64,000 nucleotides of DNA from Lutraria lutraria (taxonomy: Eukaryota > Mollusca > Bivalvia > Venerida > Mactridae), in NCBI GenBank assembly GCA_964023205.1, contig OZ026839.1, positions 15,654,386 to 15,718,385 on the forward strand, in the 5' to 3' direction. This document shows, piece after piece, positions 37,030 through 48,800 of this stretch. The position numbers were made by a program, and so were the translations under genes. The notes below the pieces were generated by a model. It was not told the origin of the DNA. It ran no database searches and saw only the letters and a list, made by a program, of their open reading frames with translations. Position 1 is the first letter of the stretch. Each line of letters begins with the position of its first letter.

Positions 37030-37790
37030 CAAAAGAAAAAAGAACTAGATGCCCAATGGCAACATGTCAACCTGCCTTTAAGAAAGATTATGACCTTGAC
37101 CTTAGAACTATGAGTCTGAATGATGTTCATGGCAGCATCACCTAAAAGAAGTAAACTTTTATAAGTAATTTCAAAATCCATGAATGCAAACAGAAGGTAC
37201 AGCCCAGACAAGGAAAATTCATTGGACCCAAAAGTGTGATCTTGACCTATGTGTTGCCCTTGACACATCATCTCATTGAAGTAAACTTGGTATTTTAACA
37301 ATTATGCCAAGTCATAATCAAATATGTCATTGCATAAGGTAAATACAGCCCAAACGAAGGACTATAACACACTTTATTAACATCTAACCTCTGTGTGACC
37401 TTGAACTTTAGCCTACTGACCTGGGTCTGGCTCATGACTCAGTCTCATGATGTAAAATATTTCAGCAAGTAATTCTGAAATCCATCAAGGAATGACAAAT
37501 TCATGGAGCTGACTAAAAAAATGGAGCTATTGACCTGAGTCTTGTGCACTGCACACTGTCTGATGATGTTTAGCAATTATGTTAATGCATAAGGGAGATA
37601 CAGCCCAGGCAAGGTCTATGATACTCTTTTTTGATGTTTGACCTCTAAGAGTGACCTTGATCTTGGAGCTATGGACCTGGGTCTAATGCAATGCACACTG
37701 TCTTACTTAACAATTATGCCAATTTATTTTCAAATATGTCCATGCATAAGGGAGATACAGCCCGGACAAGGAAAATCTGGATGGACTACT
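37030..37790 (+). repeat. Dispersed repeat with internal units of about 230 bp
   Basis: Blocks such as 'tgaccttgaccttagaac', 'tatgccaa' plus 'tcaaatatgtc', and 'cataagggagatacagccc' recur about three times. Related sequence in inverted sense lies at about 12480-12720. Non-coding. Confidence 0.55.
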
Positions 37791-37933
37791 AAGTATGTCC
37801 AGCGACTATTTAAGCGGTCACAACAAAAACTTGGAAAATGTTTATCTCTAAATAAAACACCAACGCAGACAATTGAAACCAGAAATCAATAATTCATAGA
37901 TCTTAAGTTTATAAATGATATAAATGTTTCGCA

Positions 37934-38155
37934 GATGGTAGGATATCCAACAAAGAAGAGTCGAGGAATGGTAGACCTAGCATGCTTGATGACACCGTCA
38001 TAAGGTCAGTGGAAAATACCGTGAAACTGGACAGGCGAGTTAGTGCTGGGGGAATTGAAGACAAGTTGGGTATCAACAGAGGTACTAATCACAATGTATT
38101 AAAGGACACACCTGGTATGAACAAGATATGCGCACACTGTGTCTTTCTTAACTAA
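37934..38155 (+). pseudogene. Mariner-type transposase N-terminal fragment
   Basis: A 73-codon frame reads DGRISNKEESRNGRPS, LDRRVSAGGIEDKLGINRG and then VLKDTPGMNKICA. This order (acidic/GRPS linker, DRR..., a helix-turn-helix ending near the LGI..G motif, then a M.K.CA block) matches the DNA-binding region of mariner-like transposases. The catalytic DDD part is absent: the frame stops at 38153 and AT-rich DNA follows. It is a dead fragment of a mobile element. Confidence 0.6.
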
Positions 38156-38159
38156 GCAG

Positions 38160-39170
38160 GAAGCATCAGTTAAAAATGATCTTCTTTTACAATAGCCATA
38201 AAAGCTAAAATAGTAAAGTCATCTGCTTAAGTGACGTTAATCTTTTTCTTTGAAGAGAGGAATGCTGATAATTCATATTCAATTTATACCAGGTAGTAAA
38301 CATCTCATTTAACATACATGTACAATCAATTATTCAATCATGCGATACAGACTGGTTTGATGGTACTTTTCAAACATGTATAAAATATCATTGTAAAAAT
38401 ATGTTATTTGTCACAAGGTCATAATTATTTCATGTGCTATGATAGATAATAAACAGAAAATGTAAGTCAAAAACAAAGATTTTAACATATCTTTTAACAA
38501 ATTTTTGGTAAGAGCCTGTCTACAAACTTTTTGGACACAATGCTTCTGATTTCTACATCAGAACAATCAATATTTCATCAGGAACATGAAATGGTCAAAA
38601 ATAGTCATTCAATCATAATCATAGTTGATGTCAGAACTCCAATTTACACAAACTACTGAACAACAATCAGTAAAATAATATCCTTCTTTTCCTCATTATA
38701 AAATATTACTAAAAGCAAATGATAACATCAGTACCTAAATCATTAATGCCTAACAATTTCAACAAGAAGCGTTTGTGAAACACTGATGCCCCCTAAAGGC
38801 CAACTGCACAGTAAGACCTTGACCGGCCTTTTGAACTTAATATCAATCGGGGTCATCTAGATGCGATGACCAATCTACCAATGAAATCAGAGAGCCTAAG
38901 GCCCTATCATTATCTAGTTATTGGTTGGACCAGGTTTGGTTACGGACATACAGACCTACCAACCGACGTGTGCAAAGCAATATACCCCGTTCTTAAAATG
39001 GGGGCATAATAATAAAATTACTTAGAACTGTCAACTATAAAACCACATTTCAAAAGTCTGCAGTCAGTAAGTAGGAGATTTTCCTATTAACTAGATAATA
39101 TAAAACCTCAAATTATACACTAACATAATCAAATAGTTCTATTTCTTAGTGCAGTATACCAAAGACTGCA
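38160..39170. other. Intergenic, one dispersed repeat fragment
   Basis: No gene. About 38770-39010 is a repeat fragment ('gatgccccctaaaggcc' to 'aaaatgggggcataat') resembling the family at 28978-29285. The rest is AT-rich with nothing recognised. Confidence 0.4.
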
Positions 39171-39174
39171 AATA

Positions 39175-39795
39175 ACAAGACGCTCACCTGAGAACAAAGA
39201 CACTATAATTAATGACCAGCTATTATAGTTTCCATCTCGTATAACCCATTTTTACATAGATTTTGAGATCAAAACCAACAATGAAGATATAATACTGTAC
39301 AAGCTAAAACGTAGCAAATTTTCTAATCCAAGGGCCCATAACTCTTGAAGTTGTGGTCTGATTCCACACATAACTAAACTTGTCCAAGACCGTAAGGTCA
39401 TACACATTCATTGTAAAAAAAAAAAAAATTTAAGTCAAGGCCCATAACTCTTGAAGTTCTGGTTCGATTCCGCCCATAATCAAACTTGTCCAAGATCTTT
39501 TGGTTATACACATTTACTGAAAATATTATTAAGATTGGTGAATAAATGAATGAGTGTAAACAAACTCAAATAAAGCAAATTTTCTAAGTCAAGGGCCCAT
39601 AACTCTAGAAGTTATTGTCCGATTTTGCCCATAATCGATCTTAGCCGAGACATTGTGGCCATATACATTGTGAGCAAGTTTGATTACAATTGGTTAAGAG
39701 CTGTGGATGCTAGAGTGTAAACAAACTAATTGTGGACGGACGGCGGATATTCATCGATCCTAAAAGCTCACCTGATGAATTAGGTGAGCTAAAAA
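39175..39795 (-). repeat. Bivalve-type dispersed repeat next to the zinc finger gene 3' end
   Basis: Inverted relative to 29286-30108 (the 39180-39310 part) and 26546-27130 (the 'gggcccataactcttgaagt' units). It ends 'gctcacctgatgaattaggt' with 'gagct', within 70 bp of the stop codon of the adjacent gene. Confidence 0.6.
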
Positions 39796-39810
39796 GATTT
39801 AACTTATGGT

Positions 39811-39816
39811 TTTATT
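39811..39816 (-). terminator. Poly(A) signal (AATAAA on the minus strand) of the BTB zinc finger gene
   Basis: TTTATT on the plus strand reads AATAAA on the coding strand, about 50 bp after the stop codon whose last base is 39865. This implies a very short 3' UTR. Confidence 0.6.
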
Positions 39817-39864
39817 TACACTTCACACAAATTCAATTTAAATAAACAAATTATAGTTTATAAT

Positions 39865-42800
39865 TCAACCAGCTATAACTTCTCCTGTGATGACCTGTAT
39901 AGGATATTCTTGTGTTATTTGATATGATATTTCACTTCCATTCTGAGTAATAGTAATTGGAATAGATTCCCCATCAGTACTTGTAACATTAACTATTTGT
40001 GTTGTGGCAACTCCATTTGCTTCCTCAGAAACTTCTAATTCAATTGTTTCCATGTCTTCTCCAATATCAAGAACACTGGTTTCAACCATGTCATCCACAA
40101 CTTGAATTTCCTCTATCTGGCTAATATCTTGCTTTTTCAAATACTCTGTTAATTTGATTTTCTTCTTGGGTTTTTCACCAATGTTATGGATTCTAAAGTA
40201 ATGTTCTTTCAGTTTATCAAATCTTGTGGTACAGAAACTACATTTCTCACATTTTAAGGGTCTGTCAGATGTATGAAGTAACATATGACGTCTCATGTTT
40301 TTCAGGAGAGAGAAAGACTGACCACATAATTCACACTGATGGGGCTTCTCTCCAGTATGAGTTAACATATGAAATTTTAAATTACTTTTCTTTGTTGATT
40401 GATAATCGCAATTTGTATGTGGACATTTAAATGTATCACCGGTATGAATTAACCGATGAGCTTTCAATTCTGCTTTATGAGATGTTGAAAATCCACAAAT
40501 GTCACAGAGGTAATCCTTAGAGGTCTTATGTACCATCATGTGAGACTTTAATGCATGCTTCCACTTAAATGCAGCTTGGCAAATTTCACATGAAAATGGT
40601 TTCATTTTGGAATGTTTTGGCATATGCAGGTGTAACCTTGCTCTTGTATTGAAACGTTTGGAACAGAATGTACAAAAAAATGGACTTGAACCTTTATGAC
40701 TGTTAACATGCTCTTGAAATTCCTCATCAGTGACATCTTCATCATTAAACACCCAACCACAGTAACTACATTTTCTTTCTGCATTCATATGCTTCTGATT
40801 ATGTTCATTGAATTCCTTCTTGTTCAAAAACGAGCATTTACAGAGCTCACATACATACTGTTTTACTGTAACAGGCTGTATTTCATGCATTGCAGAACTA
40901 TTTACTGTTTGATTGTTAGTTATTGAGGTATTGATGTTTTCCCTGTTGTCAGCATCATCATCACTTATAGGTTCTTCCTTCATGTAACTAATAATCTCAT
41001 CAGAAAATTTCTTAGGTTTAATAATTCTTCCACGTTTACTCATAAGTGGTGCTTGTTTCTTAGAACTTTCCTCATTTTGAATTTCAACAACAGATTCATG
41101 AGTTGATGAACAGTCCTGAGCATTTTCCAAGTTTGATTCATTACATGGACTACTATCAGTCATTATCTTTCGAGGTCTTCCTCGTTTTTGTTTCTTGGCA
41201 ACAACTTCTCCTTTATTTGTCAGAATGTTATTCCCAACAGGTACTTTCTCTTCAGTTTGTGTATCAACATCTTGTTTTAAGTTGGCACCAAGGATGAAAG
41301 ATGAGCATCCTCCTAAAAATAACTCACAGAAATCTGAAAAAATAAAAACAAATCATCATTCATTTATATAAAAGCAATTTATTACTTAGTGAAGTAAGTC
41401 TTAAATGACAAAAATTGGAGCATTATTTTACATGTACATCTTCAAGACGTCTATGATGATCTTTAACAATATTTAACACTAGTTTTCTAAATTTAATAGC
41501 TAGAGGTGAGCAACATATCAGAAAGAACAAAAAAACGTTTACCTTGATAGAAAGTGGTTTTATTTTATTTCATACATTTATGCATAAATGAGCATTGTAT
41601 TTTGAGATTAAATATGTTTTGTATAATAAGTTTAACTCTGTAATAAATATTGAGCATTAATTTAAATTTTAATACATTTTGTTATAATATCAATTCATAC
41701 TTCAATTCATACAACATTTCTAACTGCCGATATTACTAAAGCTTGACCCTTGAAAATTTGAATTTGACCCTTGAAAATTTTTACTGAAGCCAGTGAACAG
41801 AAGGGTCATTTACTCTTGGGTCTGAAAGTCTAATGGAAACCCTGAGTAATATGGGAATAATAAATTCCTATTTTATTGTAAATATACAATAATAAGTGAT
41901 TCAATAAAAGAAGAAAAAGAGAATCCAGCCTTTTTTTACTGTTTTGGGGAACAGGTATCAGTTCCTTTTGATGGGGAAATTTGCATCATGAAAAACTAAA
42001 ATTGTGGATTTTTTTTTTAATTATGGGGATTTTTTTCTCCCCGTGGAGAACACGGGATCCAAAAATGGCATAAAAAGGGTCTGTCATCTCATGTTTATTA
42101 CACAATACTCACTGTACTGTACAGTAACTTGAGTAACAATTGTACATGTAGGAAGATGGTACACTATAGTATATGAGTCATGAATGACTATGAGGATGGT
42201 GGATACTGGCCTAAAACTACAGCTAACAGACCAAATCTGATAAATTTAATTATTTATCATTGAACACTAGTATCATAAACCATATTGTTAAGCTCTCTGG
42301 GATTTTGCTATAATAATATTACTATAATGTACTGCCTTTTCCGGCAGTTTCCCTAGCAAAATTTCCTTCCTTTTCCCCTAAAGTGGCAGAATTTTCCCCT
42401 GACAACAGACAAGAATTCAAGTGTTTTCCACACGTCATAATTATATCGGCTTAACTTGTTGTTTGGTGTTCCAATTAATAATGTTCCACTAAGAAACATA
42501 ATGAAAATCAACTCAGATATCCAAAATCGAAGCTCTTTGCTGTGTTAATCTATGTGGATGAGCATCTGGGTTTTACCTACCTAATATGTTCGCCATCTGC
42601 ATTATCCTAGCTATTTCTACCACATGAGAAATGATACTATTCTCGAGCTGAATATGGCTGGAATACATGAAATCAACTACTTTATGAACGGCTGTAATAT
42701 AACCTGGATCACTTGGGCCATCGATGTGAATTTCGATGATTTGTGGCGTTTTTTGTGAGAAAGCTCTTGGCAAATCTTGTTCACTGAAAATCATATCAAA

Positions 42801-42974
42801 ATACGGACTAGCTGAAGCCAGTATGTTTGAATGAGCGTATATCTGTTCATCCGATATCTTTAAAATTACATCACAGAGCTTTGAAGACGATCTCTGTTTA
42901 TTCAATGCCTCAAACACAGAGTGAACTTGAGTTGAATCTTGAAAGATTCTATTATAGCCATCTTCCGACTCCAT
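39865..42974 (-). CDS. BTB / AT-hook / C2H2 zinc finger transcription factor (ZBTB type), 2 coding exons
   Basis: Exon 1 is 42974 down to 42581 and exon 2 is 41333 down to 39865. The phase-1 junction reads ANIL-D-FCELF, which restores the end of the BTB fold, giving 620 aa. The BTB/POZ domain is about residues 25-135 (SKLCDVILKI, ASPYFDMIF, VVDFMYSS). An AT-hook is at 181-187 (KRGRPRK), and a second basic patch SKRGRIIKPKK lies near 230. Eight C2H2 fingers span about 290-515; the second has an extended loop and the sixth a CPHTNC spacing. Acidic and polar sequence follows. Such proteins bind DNA in the nucleus and recruit corepressors through the BTB domain. The BTB, AT-hook and eight-finger layout resembles vertebrate ZBTB24, but finger sequences were not compared, so no symbol is given. 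The gene is divergent from TRAF7 on its right. Confidence 0.88.
41334..42580 (-). other. Intron of the BTB zinc finger gene
   Basis: A 1.25-kb intron with donor GTAGGT at 42580 and acceptor TTTTTTCAG ending at 41334 on the minus strand. No embedded gene or structured repeat was recognised. Confidence 0.7.
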
Positions 42975-43335
42975 CTTGACCGGAAGTTCGAACTACGAAA
43001 TCTGATTGGATATCATCGGTATGACTAAAGTACGAAATGGAGATTTTATGGCAAAATGGGCGAAATGGGCAAAATGGAGATTTCCATAGGCAAAATGGAG
43101 ATTTCCTTTGGCGAAATGGAGATTTTTATGAAGCATTACATCTTTAAATATGCTGGTATGATGGAGATTTTAGACTGCTAAATTAAAACATAATAATATT
43201 ATTATTAAACAATTTTTTTTAAAGATTTCCAATGGCAAAATGGAAAGTCGTGATGGCGAAATGGAGATTATGGAGATTTTCGGTAGCTAAATGGAATAAT
43301 GGAAATTGAATATTAATTGAATAAGTAGTATTAAC

Positions 43336-43358
43336 CAGAGACGTATTATACGTCTCTG
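43336..43358. repeat. 23-bp palindromic micro-insert with 7-bp direct repeats
   Basis: CAGAGACGTA, a 3-bp centre, then the exact complement. TATTAAC flanks it on both sides. It is nested inside the foldback element at 43017-45603, so it is younger than that insertion or was carried with it. Confidence 0.65.
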
Positions 43359-44037
43359 TATTAACAATATCTAAAATATCCATTTCCTGTCTGAAATGGA
43401 GATTTTAGATAAAAAGGGGAGATTTTAGACTGCTAATTGGAGATTTGTGATGGCGAAATGGAGATGGCAAAATTGAGATTTCCATTTTTTATCTAAAATC
43501 TCCATTTTGCCGTCTGAAATCTCCATTTCGCCATCACAAATCTCCATTTTACAGTCTAAAATCTCCATTTCGCCATTACAAATCTCCATTTTACACTCTA
43601 AAATGCATATCAATTAACATTATTATTAACACAATCATACAGTTAATTAGTACAGTATGGCAAAATGGAGAGTTGAGATGGCGAAATTTCTGGAGAATAT
43701 GAGTTGTTCTCCTTATAGTGTGTAATCGCATAAAAATTAATAATAATTAAACATTATTATTAATAGGTACGTATTACAAAAAGTATACATATCTGTTAAT
43801 ATTAACATTATTGAACAGTTAGTCCAGTCTGGCAAAATGGAGATTTGAGATGGCGAAATGGAGATGTTAGGTGGAAAAATGGAGATTTTCAATAGCAAAA
43901 TGGAAATTTTATAAAAAAAATGATAACATTATAGATTTAATAGTTGTATTCGATGATTTTTTTTAACATAACATAATCTTTATTAGGCATTGTACACATA
44001 ATACATAGAGCGTTCAGTTACCACGCATTCATCACAT

Positions 44038-44068
44038 CAGAGATGTATAATTGTATTATATGTCTCTG
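44038..44068. repeat. 31-bp degenerate palindrome of the CAGAGA family
   Basis: Begins CAGAGATGTATAAT and ends ATTATATGTCTCTG. No matching direct repeat flanks it. Confidence 0.5.
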
Positions 44069-45861
44069 GTTTTAATTAAGATATTATAAAAAAATCCTGT
44101 AGAAGTGACATCAAACGAACCGTCTTGCAGTTTTATAATATCAAAGTGTGCCATTATGACATTTGTTTCTCAACACCAAAGGCGATAATATGATCTGCCC
44201 ACTTAAATGGCCCTATGTCACAATGCATGTGATTAAGAAAGGTGTCATAATCCAATTAGCGCTAAATAGCAAGTGATAATTGGATTATAACTTTTATGCT
44301 ACTTGTTGATGTACATGTAAAACAATAAGTTTTGTTTTATGTATATAGTATATACTTATTTACAATATCTCCATTTCGCCATTTTTCATTTTGCCAAAAC
44401 GTAGCGTCTATGATTTGTCGATAATTCCGTATTAAATTTAATGAGACATTCTTTCGTTACCGTTAGGGTTGAAATTACCATTTTGCAATTGGAAATGTCC
44501 ATTTCGCCAAGGTCGTCTGGTTATGCGCATAATATTGTTTACTAATTATATATTATATAACAATTCATTAATATATATAGCAGTCTAATTTCTCCATTTT
44601 TTATCTAAAATATCCATTTTGCCGTCTCAAATGGAGATTTAAGATAAAAAATGGAGATTTTAGACTGCAAATTGGAGATTTGTGATGGCGAAATGGAGAT
44701 GGCAAAATAGAGATTTAAGACGGCAAAATGGAGATTAAATAGATGGCAAAATGGAAATTCGTGATGGCGAAATGGAGATTATGGAGATTTTAGACTGTAA
44801 AATGGAAATTCGTGATGGCGAAATGGAGATTTTAGACTGTAAAATGGAGATTTGTGATGGCCAAATGGAGATTTTAGACTGTGAAAAGGAGATTTGTGAT
44901 GGCGAAATGGAGATTTCAGACGGCAAAATGGAGATTTAGATAAAAAATGGAAATCTCAATTTTGCCATCTCCATTTCGCCATCACAAGCTCCAAGTTCCA
45001 ATATTTTAATGTTTTAATTTAGCAGTCTAAAATCTCCATTTTTTTCTAAAATCTCCATTTGAGACGGCATTGTTCAATCAATATTCAATTTCCATTATTC
45101 CATTTAGCTACCGAAAATCTCCATTTTTTATCTAAAATCTCCATAATCTCCATTTCGCCATCACGAATTTCCATTTTGCTATCTATTTAATCTCCATTTT
45201 GCCATTGGAAATCTAAAAAAAAATATTGTTTAATAATAATATATTATGTTTTAATTTAGCAGTCTAAAATCTCCATTTTTTAATCTAAAATATTTATTTT
45301 TAATCTAAAATCTCCATTTTGCCGTCTGAAATCTCCATTTCGCCATCACAAATTTCCATTTTGCCGTCTGAAATCTCCATTTTGCCATAGCGAATTTCCA
45401 TTTTACCATTGGAAGTCTCGATATATGTGAATAATATTGTTTGAAAATTTGCATTTTGTATACCAGCATATTTAAAGATGTAATACTTCATAAAAATCTC
45501 CATTTCGCCAAAGGAAATCTCCATTTTGCCTATGGAAATCTCCATTTTGCCCATTTCGCCCATTTTGCCATAAAATCTCCATTTCGTACTTTAGTCATAC
45601 CCGGATATCATAATTGATTTTACTTACCTCCAGTTGAAGAGTCGAATGTAAACAAGAAGGAAGTCAACCTTGGAAGGAAGTGTAGTAAGCTGTATGCCGA
45701 AAACGATGAAAACCAAATGATTAAACATGATTGACCTGATTGTGCTGTATGAATAATACTTGAATAAACTGATTTATCATGAAACGTGCTAAACACAGAC
45801 TGACAAAATTGGGAATAAATGATATTTGTTCTAAATTTTCTATAAAAATTGAAATCAAATA

Positions 45862-45897
45862 ATGAATTCTCAGTTTTTCCGGAATGGCAGAAGTTGA
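45862..45897 (+). promoter_or_regulatory. Possible overlapping upstream ORF of TRAF7
   Basis: An ATG 22 bp before the TRAF7 ATG opens an 11-codon frame. Its TGA (45895-45897) lies past the TRAF7 start in another frame. It matters only if transcription starts upstream of 45862, which is unknown. Confidence 0.25.
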
Positions 45898-48800
45898 GAC
45901 ACCATTATTATGTGTTAAAGAGCCTAGTCAGCATCTGACTTGCCCTGTTTGCCAGAAATTGTATGCTGATCCAGTGATAAATATAGGATGTGGTCACACG
46001 TTCTGTAAATCATGTGCAGAAAATATTTCAAAATGTCCAGTCGATGGAAACAACTGTGAAGGTGGACAGCTGGTAGTCAACAGGTAAACTTAGACTAGTC
46101 ATATGAGAGCCATTTTGTTTTAGAATACTGAAAAGTCATTGTGTCATGTGCACTCTAACATAGTCCAACTAATTAGACTGCTTTGTGACGGCGAGACATT
46201 TTTTGACTTGGCTTGGCCTTTCCGAATTCGTTCACGAAAATCGGCCAACTGGAAAGTCCAATAAGTAGGGCTACACTCTAACACAGATAATTATTTCAAC
46301 CAAGTTGATCATATCATCACTGAGATAAGAGGTTTAGTGTTGGCAAGATAAAAACAATATAACAAAAGCTCTATCAAGCTTTTAAACAGACCATATCACG
46401 GCCCATGCTGTCAATCGCCACTTGAGACAATTAGCGAAAGTCTGACCCAATGACTCCAAAAATTTACGAGTGGCGACAGTGTATGAAATCTCTTTTTTAA
46501 CCAATAGTCTGGTTTATGTTGTAAGCAGTGGTGTGTCCTTGGACATTTTGCTGATGGCATTAAGTCATCAAATAATCAGTTGTGGAAGTCAAATTAAGGC
46601 AGTCGCGTGTCAGATATGATTCTTAATCTTGATTGCAATTCACTTTCACCAACTTCGCACCTCTAAGTTCTAACAAATGAGATTGCCGCAAGGCATACAT
46701 TGTACTTGGTCTTACCCTTATTTCTCACAGTTAGTGCTTGTTTATGTTGATCTGTCCAGTTAAGGTAACAGGCAGGGATGCCAGGTCAAATCAAGTTTCA
46801 CTAATTTATAGATTTAATAACTAAACCATAATTATATACTAAAATAAACCCACAGTATGAAGTGCATTGCAAGTGATTTGAAACAAATATTATTTTTGAT
46901 TGGTCTTCAATAAACCAATATCGCACGTAATTTACAAATTTTTGAACAACGATTACTACTCTGTATATAGGAATATATTACAACAAATAGACTTTAATTG
47001 ACAATAAATGTATAATGCAGGGAACCAGGCCTCAGTTTTTTTATAATGTCCTGAAATCCGTCATCAAATAAGACGGCAATGTTAATTCGAAAATGACACC
47101 TACTGTCTATGTTTTTTTAAGCTGAGCAATTAACAATTAAGTGTCTGATCATTATTGTCTCATGAAATCAACGAATTTGACGCACCCCTTTCAATTTTGA
47201 TAGTCAATCAAAATCACTTGTTTACGGTTCAATAATTGAAACCGCGCCCAGGTTTGATGTCTAGTAAGAGATTTTATATCAATTTTTTGTCATAAATGAA
47301 TTAATAGTGTCATATCGTACCAATACAATGCACATTAGGTTAGAGATGTTTAACGCTGATAAGGAAAAGTCGATAAAGGGGTGCAGTATTTATCGCAATA
47401 AAACACCATTTTTTAGCGTTCGTTAGAATTTTTTGTTGCTTGGTATTAAAGTATGATATTTAATCTTTGTAAATAATGTAAAATATCATTTTACGGTATT
47501 TTATTAATTTTATCCAAGCCAGATACGTTAAGCACGTAAATGACAGATTAAATAAAATGCACGTTGTTGTTTTGGGTCGACTAGATGACCTAAGTAATCG
47601 TTTCCAAAAACCTATTTTCGCTTTACGAATATGATTGACTTGGGCTTATTAATGTTAACAAAAAAGGACTTTAATAGTGGTGAGTGCAGAGTTCTAACGA
47701 TCAAATATAGGTAAATATCCTTGTTTTGCTGCTTTGAAAGGCAGCTCGCACGCTCAGTTAAATTCTCAGACGAATCAGAAGTATCGTTGTCGTCAATAAA
47801 AGGCTGACAGCCTTTTATTTAAATTGACATACAAATTCCGACGCGTACGTTATATAATGTCATTTTGGAATGCACATTCTTCTTTGACTTTTCGGTAATA
47901 ATTGGTTTTACGCATGATAAATGCATTTAAATGAGGTTTATTGATCCAGCAAAATTCTTTTTCTGATGATAATGAAGTTAAATATTTTAGTTACATATTA
48001 TAGATAGATATGTTTTATCCTATTTAAGCAATTTTCTTCAGTCTAGTTAAAATCAAGGACTTATACATGTATGTATATAAGTCCTTGGTCCTTGTTACTA
48101 TAAACTGATGACATTTTTGGATTTACTTTAAACTAATAACATTTTTTTCATCTGTTTCCAGATTGGTTGTTGGACAAATCGATGATTTATTAATTTACTG
48201 CAAATATGGATTGATAAAAGAAGGAGACCATTATATACCAGATCCATCTGGGTGTCAACAACAAATACATCTTGGTAATTATATATGTATTGCATAAATT
48301 TGATTATCTTTACATGGTTAAACTTATTGTAGTCTCAATCTGTTAAATCTGAAAACAGTGAAACAAAAATTTGTGAAGGTTTTTTAGTTTATATAGAAGA
48401 AGATAATGTATTTTTTGTACCTGGCTCTTGTCATTATTACAGTAAACCATTGATAAATTTGTGTTTATTCTGTTACATTCAAACTGTATTGTTAACCACT
48501 CAAAAGATGGGGTTGTGTCTTTGTTGTGTGAATGGAAGCTCTTTAGTAGCATATTTGTTGATACAAATCCATCAAAGTTACTGTCCATGATCAAATTACA
48601 AGACACATGTTAATTTGTTTAATGTTTTTTCCCTTTTTTGCAGGAACACGACATGAACATGAAAATGATTGTGATTTTAAACCAGTCAGTTGTTCAAACA
48701 AAAATTGCTCATCAACTGTAAGGAAGAGTGAATTAGCGGATCATCTCAAAGTCTGTGTATTTGCCTCTTGTGTCCATGAAGATATAGGTATTGTAACTAA

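Larger units (their letters stand above)
43017..45603. mobile_element. 2.6-kb foldback element between divergent promoters, 8-bp target duplication
   Basis: The left end reads CGGTATGACTAAAGTACG and the right end, complemented, CGGGTATGACTAAAGTACG. GATATCAT flanks it on both sides (43009-43016 and 45604-45611). The outer arms (about 43017-43200 and 45440-45603) are inverted copies, including 'gaagcattacatctttaaat'. The interior consists of dozens of degenerate units such as 'gatggcgaaatggagattt' and 'tagactgtaaaatggagatt' in both orientations, plus AT-rich spacers. Short open frames rich in 'MEI' are products of these units. There is no transposase. It is a non-autonomous foldback DNA element; the 8-bp duplication would fit hAT-like or related superfamilies. 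Confidence 0.75.

Noticed and set aside
43425..45563. Several short frames rich in MEI / KMEI
   Set aside because: Products of the 'aaatggagattt' modules of the foldback element.
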